In this document: in pieces, positions 8,665 to 16,329 of the stretch
Position numbering within the stretch: the stretch's first letter is position 1
Layout of the letters: each line of letters starts with the position of its first letter
DNA from: Cymbomonas tetramitiformis
Taxonomy: Eukaryota > Chlorophyta > Pyramimonadophyceae > Pyramimonadales > Pyramimonadaceae
Assembly: GCA_001247695.2 (NCBI GenBank)
Contig: LGRX02026969.1
Coordinates: 1 to 18,293 of the forward strand
Reading direction: 5' to 3'
DNA length: 18,293 bases
Translations under genes and position numbers: made by a program
The notes under the pieces: model-generated
The model's database searches: none
What the model saw: only the letters and a program-made list of their open reading frames with translations
Told to the model about the DNA's origin: nothing

Positions 8665-9222
8665 AAAATAATACCCAACAATACACATACATGCTGCGCA
8701 GAATAATGTGTGCGATACCATTGTCATTACACACACATGTTGTGCATAAGTATATACCATATTGGCATTATTATAACAACATGCTGTGATTGACAGTGAG
8801 TGACAAAGTTATCACACTTATCCCACTTATCACTATCACATAGCATACAGGGATTGTGTGCACAAGTTACACTGTGATAGTAATCAATCTGATCATATAA
8901 ATCTAGCATACATGCACACATGCATACAGTACCAGCCTGATCACGATAATGGCTTGGCATACACATGCATATACCAACAGTGCAACATAGATGTATATGC
9001 AGAGGATTAAAAAGTAAGGGCTTATCTGTAAACCATCGTGTAGTTCTGTTGATCGATTCGATGGCGATCTGTCCGCGCCTAACCGACCATGGGCGTGTAC
9101 CCCATGGCACCGGGGGTTTATCCAGCAATACACCTATATCACACTGCAACATGCATATCTCATATACATGCTAGATCTTGCAAGTATAGGCTATATTGAA
9201 AACCCAAATAGCGTAAGGCGCC
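8665..9222. other. Non-coding stretch
   Basis: Contains short CTTATC-type repetition (8810-8835) and one hairpin (CCATGGG at 9088-9094 with CCCCATGG at 9100-9107). Open frames on both strands at 8727-9174 are mutually overlapping, with no recognisable motif. Confidence 0.45.
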
Positions 9223-9223
9223 A

Positions 9224-9308
9224 GTCTTGACTATTAAGACAGGAATTAGCTCAGTTATCCATGACGGAGGATTTGGGATTGGATAATTGTTCTCCTGTTA
9301 GTCAAGAT
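9224..9308. repeat. Nested 85-nt foldback
   Basis: GTCTTGACTA (9224-9233) pairs with TAGTCAAGAT (9299-9308), CAGGA (9240-9244) with TCCTG (9293-9297), and TTATCC (9255-9260) with GGATAA (9281-9286), leaving a 20-nt loop. A flanking CCCAAAT (9203-9209) could instead pair with ATTTGGG (9271-9277) in the loop, offering an alternative fold. This may be a foldback element or a structured RNA; no function is recognised. Confidence 0.4.
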
Positions 9309-9613
9309 GGATACACACCGGAGCTACTTGTGAAAATATACCATTTAACTCATCATCCATTATGATAAGATATACAGGATTACAGCAGTATACTAACTAA
9401 ATTGATACACATTGTACTGGTGATATACTGTCCAGTGGTATACAGATAAACTTGTATGATTAATCTATATCAATATACTTAAATGTACTCAATCAATAAG
9501 TACATGCACAATATATAGTCACTGGCATTACTATGTATACAGACATTACACTGAGTCAGTAAGTGTATATGATCAAGTATAATATCAACATCACATGTAT
9601 GATGCATAGATAC

Positions 9614-9643
9614 CATCCAACAAACACATGTGCGTGTTGGATG
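9614..9643. repeat. Covarying hairpin repeat, copy 2
   Basis: CATCCAACA (9614-9622) and TGTTGGATG (9635-9643) form a perfect 9-bp stem around AACACATGTGCG. The flank GATAC upstream and TCAGTAATGGCGATA then AAGGGAACA downstream (to 9670) match copy 1 at 4-65. Stem positions 3 to 7 all differ from copy 1, and each change is matched in the opposite arm. Downstream, CACATGC and GCATGTG (about 9678-9700) form another hairpin not fully shared with copy 1. Confidence 0.7.
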
Positions 9644-9775
9644 TCAGTAATGGCGATAGATAAGGGAACATGATCAATCCACATGCTGAAGGGGCATGTG
9701 ACACGCGTGGGTGGTACGTTTATGCATAATTTGACGAATTTTCGAAAAAATGACATTTAGAAGTGTTAGAAGGTT

Positions 9776-9952
9776 GGAGAAGTTTGGAGAAGGTTTGGAC
9801 AAACTCAAAAATGTGAAATTTTGACATTTCGGGTTTTGGAGTAGCCGTGCGGGGCCATTTCGTTTGCTGCAAATAGCAGGGAATCAAGTTGTGCACATGG
9901 AATGCTTGCGCGACACATTAATAAGTTTATAAAAGGCCATTACAAGGTTTGG
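9776..9952 (+). repeat. 360-bp-family repeat, copy A
   Basis: The segment beginning GGAGAAGTTTGGAGAAGG and running through AAACTC, GGGTTTTGGAGTAG, GTGCGGGGCCATTT and CTGCAAA recurs at 10135 with a 359-bp offset and high identity. A more diverged copy is at 17315. Copy A also contains TTGCGCGACACATTAATAAG, which corresponds to the sequence right of the copia insertion (17241 onward). It therefore serves as a paralogous empty site. Confidence 0.8.
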
Positions 9953-10134
9953 GAAGGTGCAACATGATAGTAGAAGGCAGTAAAAAGTTGCATGTCCAAT
10001 ATTTTAGGGTTTTAGGGTTGCTGGCGGGGTGGTGTGGGTGAAATATTAGTTGTGAGAGGGGGTTCGGCGTATGCGGGTCCGCTATAAAGTGCACAATTTC
10101 GGGAAATGATGATATTACACGGTTTGATATTTTT

Positions 10135-10264
10135 GGAGAAGTTTGGAGAAGGTTTGGACAAACTCAAAATATGAAATTTTGACGTTTAGGGTTTTGGAGT
10201 AGTCGTGCGGGGCCATTTTGGTCACTGCAAACAGCAGGAAATCGAATTTTGCACTTGGCATGCA
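10135..10264 (+). repeat. 360-bp-family repeat, copy B (left part, interrupted)
   Basis: Same family as 9776-9952. It is cut at 10264 by the copia element and resumes at 17241. The last five bases, ATGCA (10260-10264), are the target site duplication. Confidence 0.8.
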
Positions 10265-10556
10265 TGCTGGATTTGGCATGCCGACAGTGTCATCATCATC
10301 TGTGTCATCACCGATACGGTTCGACTACTATGACTTCTTCACTGTCATCAGCGCCATCTCCGATATCGACTTCGGTAGTCAGACAGTTCATAGCATCTGT
10401 CATTTCACATCTGACACCTTAGGGGCTGTCATCACACTCTTTCGGCGGAAGCTATAACACTTCGTATTATCTTGTGTATAGCTTCACAGTTTCACGGTTG
10501 ACATATGTGAGTGTTGCACTTGACTTGTAGTGCTTGACTGCGTGTTTGTTCACACA
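10265..10556 (+). repeat. 5' LTR
   Basis: 292 bp, TGCTGG...CACACA, reading as identical to 16944-17235. U3, R and U5 boundaries cannot be fixed by eye. CTATAA within 10451-10457 is a possible TATA-like element. A bulged 12-bp hairpin spans 10448-10485. The short open frame running through the LTR appears in both copies and is not considered coding. Confidence 0.97.
10448..10485 (+). promoter_or_regulatory. LTR hairpin (GAAGCTATA/TATAGCTTC)
   Basis: GAAGCTATA plus CAC (10448-10460, with one bulged A) pairs with GTG plus TATAGCTTC (10474-10485) around the loop TTCGTATTATCTT. The same structure is at 17127-17164 in the 3' LTR. By analogy with R-region stem-loops it might act in RNA processing or polyadenylation; this is inference. 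Confidence 0.5.
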
Positions 10557-10566
10557 GGTTATGAAC
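10557..10566 (+). other. Putative primer binding site for an internal Met-tRNA fragment
   Basis: GGTTATGA directly follows the LTR terminal CA. It is complementary to TCATAACC, the anticodon loop and 3' stem of methionine tRNAs. Drosophila copia is known to prime from an internal (half) initiator Met-tRNA, with its site also beginning GGTTATG. Pairing here appears limited to 8 nt before a mismatch. The ordinary 3'-end initiator Met site (TGGTATCAGA) is absent. Confidence 0.55.
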
Positions 10567-10641
10567 AACATCGAAGTGAGAAGCGGGAGGAAGGGGGGGC
10601 TTGGGGGCCGAGGTCTTGGAGTTCACAGCTGGAGTCTGTAA
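10561..10641 (+). other. Short upstream ORF overlapping the primer site
   Basis: The first ATG after the LTR (10561) lies inside the putative primer site and opens a 26-codon glycine- and arginine-rich frame ending at TAA 10639-10641. It is in a different frame from ORF1. It may be a genuine upstream ORF, or the true N-terminus of ORF1 separated by a frame change. No domain is recognised. Confidence 0.25.
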
Positions 10642-10850
10642 CTGGACCGGAGCCCAGCCCTCCCGTGGAGCTGCGACTGTCCCTTCCCTCACGGGTTAAG
10701 GTGGCTACTCCTCCTGGCCTCACCGACAGAGAGCAGGACCACTGGGACAGGCTGTGGTGTGAGGATCACACCCAGCCCACCCGGTGGCACGACACCCTGC
10801 CGGCTTCAGCCGCAACGACGCCGAGGGTTCCACGAGTACCGCCTCCGGTG

Positions 10851-11462
10851 ATGCCCTTCCCTCCCGGCCCTGGCCCGTGCTTTGTCCCTGCAGGAGCGGG
10901 ACTATATGCCACGGCCACGGACCCCCCTGCCAGCGGGCACGGGGTGCCTGCGGGGTCCGTGGTCGAGGCCTCGGACGAGACCGACGACCCTGAGCCCCGT
11001 GGCTCAGGGGAAGGACAGCACTATGACCCTCCACCCTCCGTCACTAGCCCTACCCTGCGTAGGGGTGTAGGTAGGGGTGGTGTGCCATTCTACCGACATG
11101 CTCTCGTCTCCACCCTTGTTGTCCTCGGCTTCCTGGGCTGTGCCATGGCAGATGTAGACTTGCTTCAGGGACAGGAGGACGCCTCGGACAGATTGAGACT
11201 GCTGTCACCTGGGGGCCCACGGGGAGGGGCCCAGGGGACGGGGACGGGGATACTGTATGACTGGGGCTCTGATGTTGGCACTTGGGCTGGTAACAATGGG
11301 AACAGTGGTTCTTGTGATTGGGAATGGTCAGATTCTGGGACTGGACACTCCTCCTCGCTGGATCTGGCACAGGAGACTCTCACAGTGACCACGGCCAGTT
11401 CACCAGCTCGGGTATGCCGCCCGATGCCGCCTCACAAATACAACTGTTCCGATCAACTATAA
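10851..11462 (+). CDS. Copia element ORF1 (Gag position), proline-rich with a hydrophobic segment
   Basis: This occupies the place of gag. The frame is open from 10524, inside the LTR, but the first ATG is at 10851, giving 203 residues to TAA at 11460-11462. Without an ATG-only rule it could start upstream. The product is rich in Pro, Gly, Ser and acidic residues. After a basic patch (RRGVGRGG) comes a hydrophobic run, HALVSTLVVLGFLGCAMADV, about residues 83-102 from this ATG, that could cross a membrane. No CX2CX4HX4C zinc knuckle and no recognisable capsid domain are present. The 3' end overlaps ORF2 by about 145 bp in a -1 frame relation. Assignment as Gag rests on position only. It could equally be a non-coding GC-rich leader or one exon of a spliced product. 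Confidence 0.5.
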   Translation: MPFPPGPGPCFVPAGAGLYATATDPPASGHGVPAGSVVEASDETDDPEPRGSGEGQHYDPPPSVTSPTLRRGVGRGGVPFYRHALVSTLVVLGFLGCAMADVDLLQGQEDASDRLRLLSPGGPRGGAQGTGTGILYDWGSDVGTWAGNNGNSGSCDWEWSDSGTGHSSSLDLAQETLTVTTASSPARVCRPMPPHKYNCSDQL

Positions 11463-14400
11463 CAGACAATGAGGACCGCCGCAGGCGGTCCCGACACCTC
11501 ACGGCCCTAGCCTTGGCAACCTTTCTGGCTATTATCATTCAGTGCCTATTCCTATTCTTCATGGACTTCCAATCAATATCAGGCGACAGTACAGTGGACA
11601 GAGGTGTCGGTGGTGTTAGCCCCTTGGCTTGGCAGCAGACTGGCAGTGTCCTCGAGACCACCTCACACCTGGCACACCTCATGATCACTGTCGGTGGTGC
11701 CGTGGTGCACATGTCTTGGTGGCTCGGCTTCACGTGGACGGCACACGGCACACCACCACCTGGGCTAGTGTTCACCTGTAGCCCTGTTATCTCGGCCTAT
11801 ACACTATCACGGGACGGCGATGGCATTGTGGTAGACTCTGGTGCCACTGGAAATATCACAGGCACCAGGTCCAGCAGGATCTCTGCTCTAGACACCTCCG
11901 CCACTATTGGCTTCTCTACGGTGATGACAGGTCCCGTATCCCGAACTGACGGGACCTGTACACTACACCTCTATGGCCGAGAGATACTGTCAGGGGAGAT
12001 AGACGAGTACACTATACCTGGCTGCCACTTCAAGGAAGGCGCCAGGACACTCCTATCTACCCGGGTTATGCTCCGGCATGGCTTCAGTTCCCCAGACTTC
12101 ATTACTATGACCTATACCCACCTGGACTCAGGCAGAACATATCGTATCACAGACAATCAGGTGGATTACCTCTGGGATGAGCCGCAGCGCCCGCACTCTC
12201 ACCACTTCGGCTCAGCAGCTGTCAGGACCCGCACAGGTGACTCATCAGACTGGCAGTGGAGTAACAGCGAGTACACTAAATGGGCTACTACTCACGGCTC
12301 TCCTACAGCTACAGCTAAACTTGGTACTCCGGCTTTTGATGTATCTATGTATGGGGACTCTCTGCCTGTTGGAGAGGGTAACAATCATCCGGCTCTTGAA
12401 CACTGGTCTATCTCAGATGACTGTCACACCAAACAGTGGACGGGTCAGTTCTTCTATGGCAACATTCCCTTCAGTATCAGTATGATTGACAGAATGCTGA
12501 CTAAGGGCAACCATGACTTTCTACTTGACCCGCATAATACCACCTACTTCTGGATTGTCCCGTATATGCCACAACACCAAATATGGCACAAGACTTGCAC
12601 TATGGAGGTACTACACATCTATCCTAAAGGCAGTAAGAGGATATTCAGCTTCTCTCGGAAGCACACATATGCTTCCAGTCACCCACTGACACCGGCTGGC
12701 TCAGATGGCGGACCTGACAGAGTATTCATTGATGGCACTCCCTTTGAGATCTGTATCCTGTTCAGGAACAGAAACACACCTGTTCGGGTCAGTCCCTTTG
12801 TGGAGTTCCATGCCGTCATGGGTCACGGCTCTACGGCCAGTCTGCTTAAGCTCTACGACCTGCCTGGCATACAGCTCGGTCGGCCTCTGCTGTCTAGGCG
12901 AGCTATAGCAGCTATGCCGACCTGCTCTCAGTTCTGTGCAGTATGCTGTACCAGTAAGCTGAAGCAGAAGCCCTGTGGACACCATGACCAGTTGAGATCA
13001 GTGGCCATACAGCCCGGCCAGAAGTGGGCTGCTGACTTGACAGGACCTATTACCCCAGCTGGCTACAATGGCCACCTGTACCGATGCCAATTCATTGACT
13101 ATGTCAGCAGATTCATATTTGTGTACACCTTCGTCCAGAAATCAGAATACTACACCTGTCTGGTTCACTTCTACGGCAGCTTACATGCTATGGGATATGC
13201 ACCACAGTCCATAACACTCCGTACAGACTGTGCTCCAGAGATGGGTGACCCCCAGTGTGTGGCTTTCTATCAAAAACACCGTATATTACACCAGAAATCA
13301 TCTCCTACAATACATACAGACAACCCTCATGCAGAAAATGCCATTGGCAAAATATCAGACATGGCTAAGGCATTACTTCTGGCAGCTAGCATGCCCGAGG
13401 ACTACTGGCCTCTGGCTGCCACCCATGCTGGCTTCATATGGAATATCTCTACTCACAAGAACATCTCTACAACACCATTTCATCAGATTAGAGGCTATCA
13501 CTATGGCTATGCTAAACTGAAGGCCTTCGGCCAGAACTGCTATGTCATTATGTCTCAGCAGCAGCGGAACTCCAGACAGCCTGGCATGTCTAGGAAGTCC
13601 CAGCGGGCGGCCTGGTCGGGCCGTCTTGTCGGTGTATCAGTCAGCTCCCTAGCATATAAGATCCTGGATACTGAGACTAATATGATACACTATGTTGGTA
13701 AGCCTCACTGGATTCATAATCATCAGGACATGGGAGAGATATTGGGCTCCTTTCCAGACCCACATCAGGCAGAGCGGGAGTTTGATGCATCCTATGACAG
13801 ACCACAGCCATTCAGTGACAGCTTTGACACAGCAGGCTCGAGGGTTCATGGTATTGGATCTTTCTTTGACGGAGAGGAGTCACACGCATGTGTTCAGCTC
13901 ATTCAGGCAGATGGCACAGTTACCTGGACTATGGCAGTCAGATATGTATTACAGACATCAGATGGTCGGCACTACCGGGACCTTCTACACTATCTGGACT
14001 GCTACAGAAAGCTAAATGGCATCAATGAACACTATCCTATCTGGACTATTGTGAAGGCTCGTCAGACAATCAGAGCACCTATCTACAGTGCTATTCTCAT
14101 CTCCACTCACAGAGGCAACAGGAGGCCCTACGGTGTCATCCTGGAACCCTGCACCGACGAGCCGGCTGGCTGGCACATTGATCTACCAGCCAACCTGATT
14201 ATCTTCCCGTCCACACACTCAGCGGCTTACCTGCCCTTCTCTGACACCCTCAGCAGTGACCTCAGAGCAGAGTACATGTTTGGCAGTTTCAGCAGCATGG
14301 AGCAGTTTCTCTCTGATGCTCCTACCTCTACTATTACACATATGCTTGAGGTCTCGGCACCAGAGATTAAGCTACCTCACGGTGTCAGACAGGCCCTATC

Positions 14401-15034
14401 CTCACCACAGTCTGAGGACTGGCTGAAAGCTATGGATCAGGAGGTTGGTGATATGGTTAATCAGGAAAAGCTCAAGCTGGGGACACCTCCGGCTAATGCA
14501 CAGTACCTTACTACACTATTTGTATTGTCTATGCCATTCAAACCTGACCCTACTGGTGCAGGCAAGCCCTATCAGATATTTAAAGCCCGTATGGCTGGTG
14601 ACGGCAGCAGAACTACAGGCTATCTTCCGTGGGAGACCTCTTCAGCTACCCCAGAGATATCAGCTTTCAGACTGCTATTCATATTTGCAGCTCTATTCCA
14701 GCTGGTGGTGTCACATCTGGATGTGTCTCAGGCCTTTATGCATGCTAAGCTTGAGTTCCCCGTGTGGATTCAGTTTCCCTCTGGCTATACCTTCAAGGGC
14801 TACAGCTATGCCCTGCTCTCATATGCGCTGTACGGCCTCAAGATTGCCGGCGCATCATGGCAGAGGATGGTTAAACAGTTTATGCTCAGTTTCAAATACA
14901 TGGGACAATCATTCAGACAGTCTACACATGATGCCTGTATCTATTACATCTACACGCCTACGGTTAAGGCTATGTGTGTGGTATATGTGGATGACTTTGG
15001 TATGGCCTGTTCCACGGCTCTTGAGAGGGCGTGA
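11324..15034 (+). CDS. pol: Copia Pol: protease, integrase, reverse transcriptase (truncated by frame offset)
   Basis: The frame is open from 11318; the first ATG is at 11324. Residue numbers below count from 11318. A basic RRRRSR patch (54-59) precedes a long hydrophobic helix (61-82). Aspartic protease follows with VVDSGAT (catalytic D173). Integrase has the zinc motif H498, H503, C540, C543 and catalytic D573, D637 and E673, the last two spaced DD35E. Its C-terminal module is near 764-800 (GRLVGVS, AYKILD). Reverse transcriptase begins near 1036 (WLKAMDQE), with LDVSQAF (D1135), YALYGLK and YVDD (D1225, D1226). The frame ends at TGA 15032-15034, just after YVDD, while the remainder of RT continues at 15031 in another frame. 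The protein would make and integrate the DNA copy. Spacers between PR and IN and between IN and RT look longer than usual for copia. Confidence 0.93.
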   Translation: MVRFWDWTLLLAGSGTGDSHSDHGQFTSSGMPPDAASQIQLFRSTITDNEDRRRRSRHLTALALATFLAIIIQCLFLFFMDFQSISGDSTVDRGVGGVSPLAWQQTGSVLETTSHLAHLMITVGGAVVHMSWWLGFTWTAHGTPPPGLVFTCSPVISAYTLSRDGDGIVVDSGATGNITGTRSSRISALDTSATIGFSTVMTGPVSRTDGTCTLHLYGREILSGEIDEYTIPGCHFKEGARTLLSTRVMLRHGFSSPDFITMTYTHLDSGRTYRITDNQVDYLWDEPQRPHSHHFGSAAVRTRTGDSSDWQWSNSEYTKWATTHGSPTATAKLGTPAFDVSMYGDSLPVGEGNNHPALEHWSISDDCHTKQWTGQFFYGNIPFSISMIDRMLTKGNHDFLLDPHNTTYFWIVPYMPQHQIWHKTCTMEVLHIYPKGSKRIFSFSRKHTYASSHPLTPAGSDGGPDRVFIDGTPFEICILFRNRNTPVRVSPFVEFHAVMGHGSTASLLKLYDLPGIQLGRPLLSRRAIAAMPTCSQFCAVCCTSKLKQKPCGHHDQLRSVAIQPGQKWAADLTGPITPAGYNGHLYRCQFIDYVSRFIFVYTFVQKSEYYTCLVHFYGSLHAMGYAPQSITLRTDCAPEMGDPQCVAFYQKHRILHQKSSPTIHTDNPHAENAIGKISDMAKALLLAASMPEDYWPLAATHAGFIWNISTHKNISTTPFHQIRGYHYGYAKLKAFGQNCYVIMSQQQRNSRQPGMSRKSQRAAWSGRLVGVSVSSLAYKILDTETNMIHYVGKPHWIHNHQDMGEILGSFPDPHQAEREFDASYDRPQPFSDSFDTAGSRVHGIGSFFDGEESHACVQLIQADGTVTWTMAVRYVLQTSDGRHYRDLLHYLDCYRKLNGINEHYPIWTIVKARQTIRAPIYSAILISTHRGNRRPYGVILEPCTDEPAGWHIDLPANLIIFPSTHSAAYLPFSDTLSSDLRAEYMFGSFSSMEQFLSDAPTSTITHMLEVSAPEIKLPHGVRQALSSPQSEDWLKAMDQEVGDMVNQEKLKLGTPPANAQYLTTLFVLSMPFKPDPTGAGKPYQIFKARMAGDGSRTTGYLPWETSSATPEISAFRLLFIFAALFQLVVSHLDVSQAFMHAKLEFPVWIQFPSGYTFKGYSYALLSYALYGLKIAGASWQRMVKQFMLSFKYMGQSFRQSTHDACIYYIYTPTVKAMCVVYVDDFGMACSTALERA
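11498..11563 (+). other. Predicted transmembrane helix upstream of protease
   Basis: Residues 61-82 of the Pol frame (LTALALATFLAIIIQCLFLF and two more) contain no charged residue and directly follow RRRRSRH. This is a textbook membrane-span profile with a positive inner side. A second mildly hydrophobic stretch lies at about 116-140 (LMITVGGAVVHMSWWLGF). Membrane spans are not expected in copia Gag-Pol. Confidence 0.6.
15025..15034 (+). other. Frame junction inside reverse transcriptase (-1)
   Basis: Both frames are open together only over these 10 bases (GAGGGCGTGA). The upstream frame hits TGA at 15032, and the downstream frame is closed before 15025. No classical X XXY YYZ slippery heptamer is visible. 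A one-base deletion in this copy, or a sequencing error, is the simpler explanation; programmed frameshifting within RT would be unusual. Confidence 0.7.
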
Positions 15035-16329
15035 GGGCCTTCTGGACCGCTTTCAGAGCAACTTTTAAGGCCAAACACCTGGGTCCTATATCCTCTATCC
15101 TTCAGATGACAGTACAGCATGATGACCAGGGGGTGTATCTCAATCAGTCTCGACAGATTAAAGACCTTATGACAGCTAACAACATACCCGAGAGACCCTT
15201 CCGTACACCTATGGACTCTAAACTGGTGATATCAAAACCAGTAGACCCAGACCTCACTCTGGTGAAACCCTATCGGTCTATCCTTGGGTCCCTACTCTGG
15301 CACAGCAGGACGTCACGGCCAGATATCTACTATGCAGTTATCTACCTGTCACAGTTTGTGGCCTGTCCCTCAGAGGACTCAATGAAAGCTCTTATCAGAA
15401 TTGCACAGTATCTGGACTGCACAGCACACTACAGGATGGCCTTCTATTACCCTGAGAGGCCAGCACGGGTGCTCACACTGTTTGTGTACTCCGATGCTGA
15501 CCTTGCCAGAGACCTGGAAAACTCAGCTAGATCATACTCTGGCATGGTGATATTCTTCTGTGGTATGATTCTACAGTACGGTACAGTCAGACAGACAATC
15601 ACAGAAACATCTTCTACGGGTTCAGAATATGTGGCAGCATCTACTGCAGCTCAGCGGGTGGTGTCTCTCATGTTTATGCTCACAGAAATTTTCGGCTATA
15701 TACAACACCCTATTCAGGGGCAGCCACCCTCTACTACTGGACTTGATTCTGAGATCACTGAGACCGAGAGGGTCGCCACTGACATTGCATTCAGCTACCC
15801 TGGATTACAGCCAGGGACTCTCCTGACTAAACTCCTGGATTACACTACACCTACGGGCACAGGAGTCGGTGGTGTCAGGCCTGATGGCAAGTCAGTGACA
15901 GATGAGCTCGAGATTTATTCAGATTCAGACCGCAGGCCAGTGGACTATCAGAATATGAGAAGCACAGAATACCTTCCAGCTTCAGCAACCTGCCCCAGAT
16001 TGGAGCTACCGGTTCCTCTTCTCCTGGATAATGATGCATGCAGGTCTATTGCTGAAAATATCCCACTGTCCCAGAAGATCAAGCATGTTCTGGTCAGATT
16101 CCACATGCTCAGAGACTTTATCAGACTGGGCTGGATCATATGCTGGAGGGTGCCTTCGGAGAAGAACTTGGCTGACCCCTACACCAAGCCAGTTCCTCCC
16201 ACCAAGAACACCGTGCCCTACTTCAATATGCTCTTTGACAGCTACATGGATATGCAAAAGGCAGTGATTCAGGCTGCCAGATCTTTTGGATTTTCGACAT
16301 GGAGGCCTACTCAGAAAGCAGCAGCATGA
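15031..16329 (+). CDS. pol: Copia Pol: end of reverse transcriptase and RNase H
   Basis: The frame is open from 15025 (TGA at 15022-15024 lies just upstream) and ends at TGA 16327-16329; numbering is from GTG 15031. It is in the -1 frame relative to the preceding Pol frame, overlapping it by 10 nt. Residues 1-130 are the RT thumb/connection (KHLGPISSILQM, PYRSILGSLLW, TSRPDIYYAV). RNase H follows with FVYSDADLA (D155), SSTGSEYVAAS (E199), LLLDNDACRSI (D333), KIKHVLVRFHMLRD and NLADPYTKP (D382). RNase H removes the RNA template strand. About 90 residues (226-325) between the second and third conserved blocks are extra compared with usual copia RNase H. No ATG fits the start, so translation must come from the upstream frame by frameshift, or the break is a mutation. 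Confidence 0.9.
   Translation: MRAFWTAFRATFKAKHLGPISSILQMTVQHDDQGVYLNQSRQIKDLMTANNIPERPFRTPMDSKLVISKPVDPDLTLVKPYRSILGSLLWHSRTSRPDIYYAVIYLSQFVACPSEDSMKALIRIAQYLDCTAHYRMAFYYPERPARVLTLFVYSDADLARDLENSARSYSGMVIFFCGMILQYGTVRQTITETSSTGSEYVAASTAAQRVVSLMFMLTEIFGYIQHPIQGQPPSTTGLDSEITETERVATDIAFSYPGLQPGTLLTKLLDYTTPTGTGVGGVRPDGKSVTDELEIYSDSDRRPVDYQNMRSTEYLPASATCPRLELPVPLLLDNDACRSIAENIPLSQKIKHVLVRFHMLRDFIRLGWIICWRVPSEKNLADPYTKPVPPTKNTVPYFNMLFDSYMDMQKAVIQAARSFGFSTWRPTQKAAA

Noticed and set aside
8183..8760. Open frames of about 142 codons on both strands
   Set aside because: Several frames are open at once over a CGACA/CGCATTC repeat region; translations are Arg/Cys/His-rich repeat products.
9245..9260. 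tRNA A-box-like TTAGCTCAGTTATCC
   Set aside because: No B box or acceptor-stem pairing at the required distance.
9614..9670. Resemblance of the hairpin plus TAATGGCGAT and AAGGGAAC to the P4 and J4/2 region of HDV-like ribozymes
   Set aside because: Upstream of copy 2 no convincing P1, P2 or P3 pairings could be found, and the loop is more conserved than expected for P4. The left part of copy 1 is outside the window.
10002..10019. TTTTAGGGTTTTAGGGTT as a telomere-type tract
   Set aside because: Only two units, and related GTTTAGGG and GGGTTTTGG words belong to the local 360-bp repeat.
10218..10457. 79-codon frame in the 5' LTR, repeated in the 3' LTR as part of a 105-codon frame
   Set aside because: Identity between the two simply reflects LTR identity; it crosses the element boundary and matches no known LTR-encoded protein.
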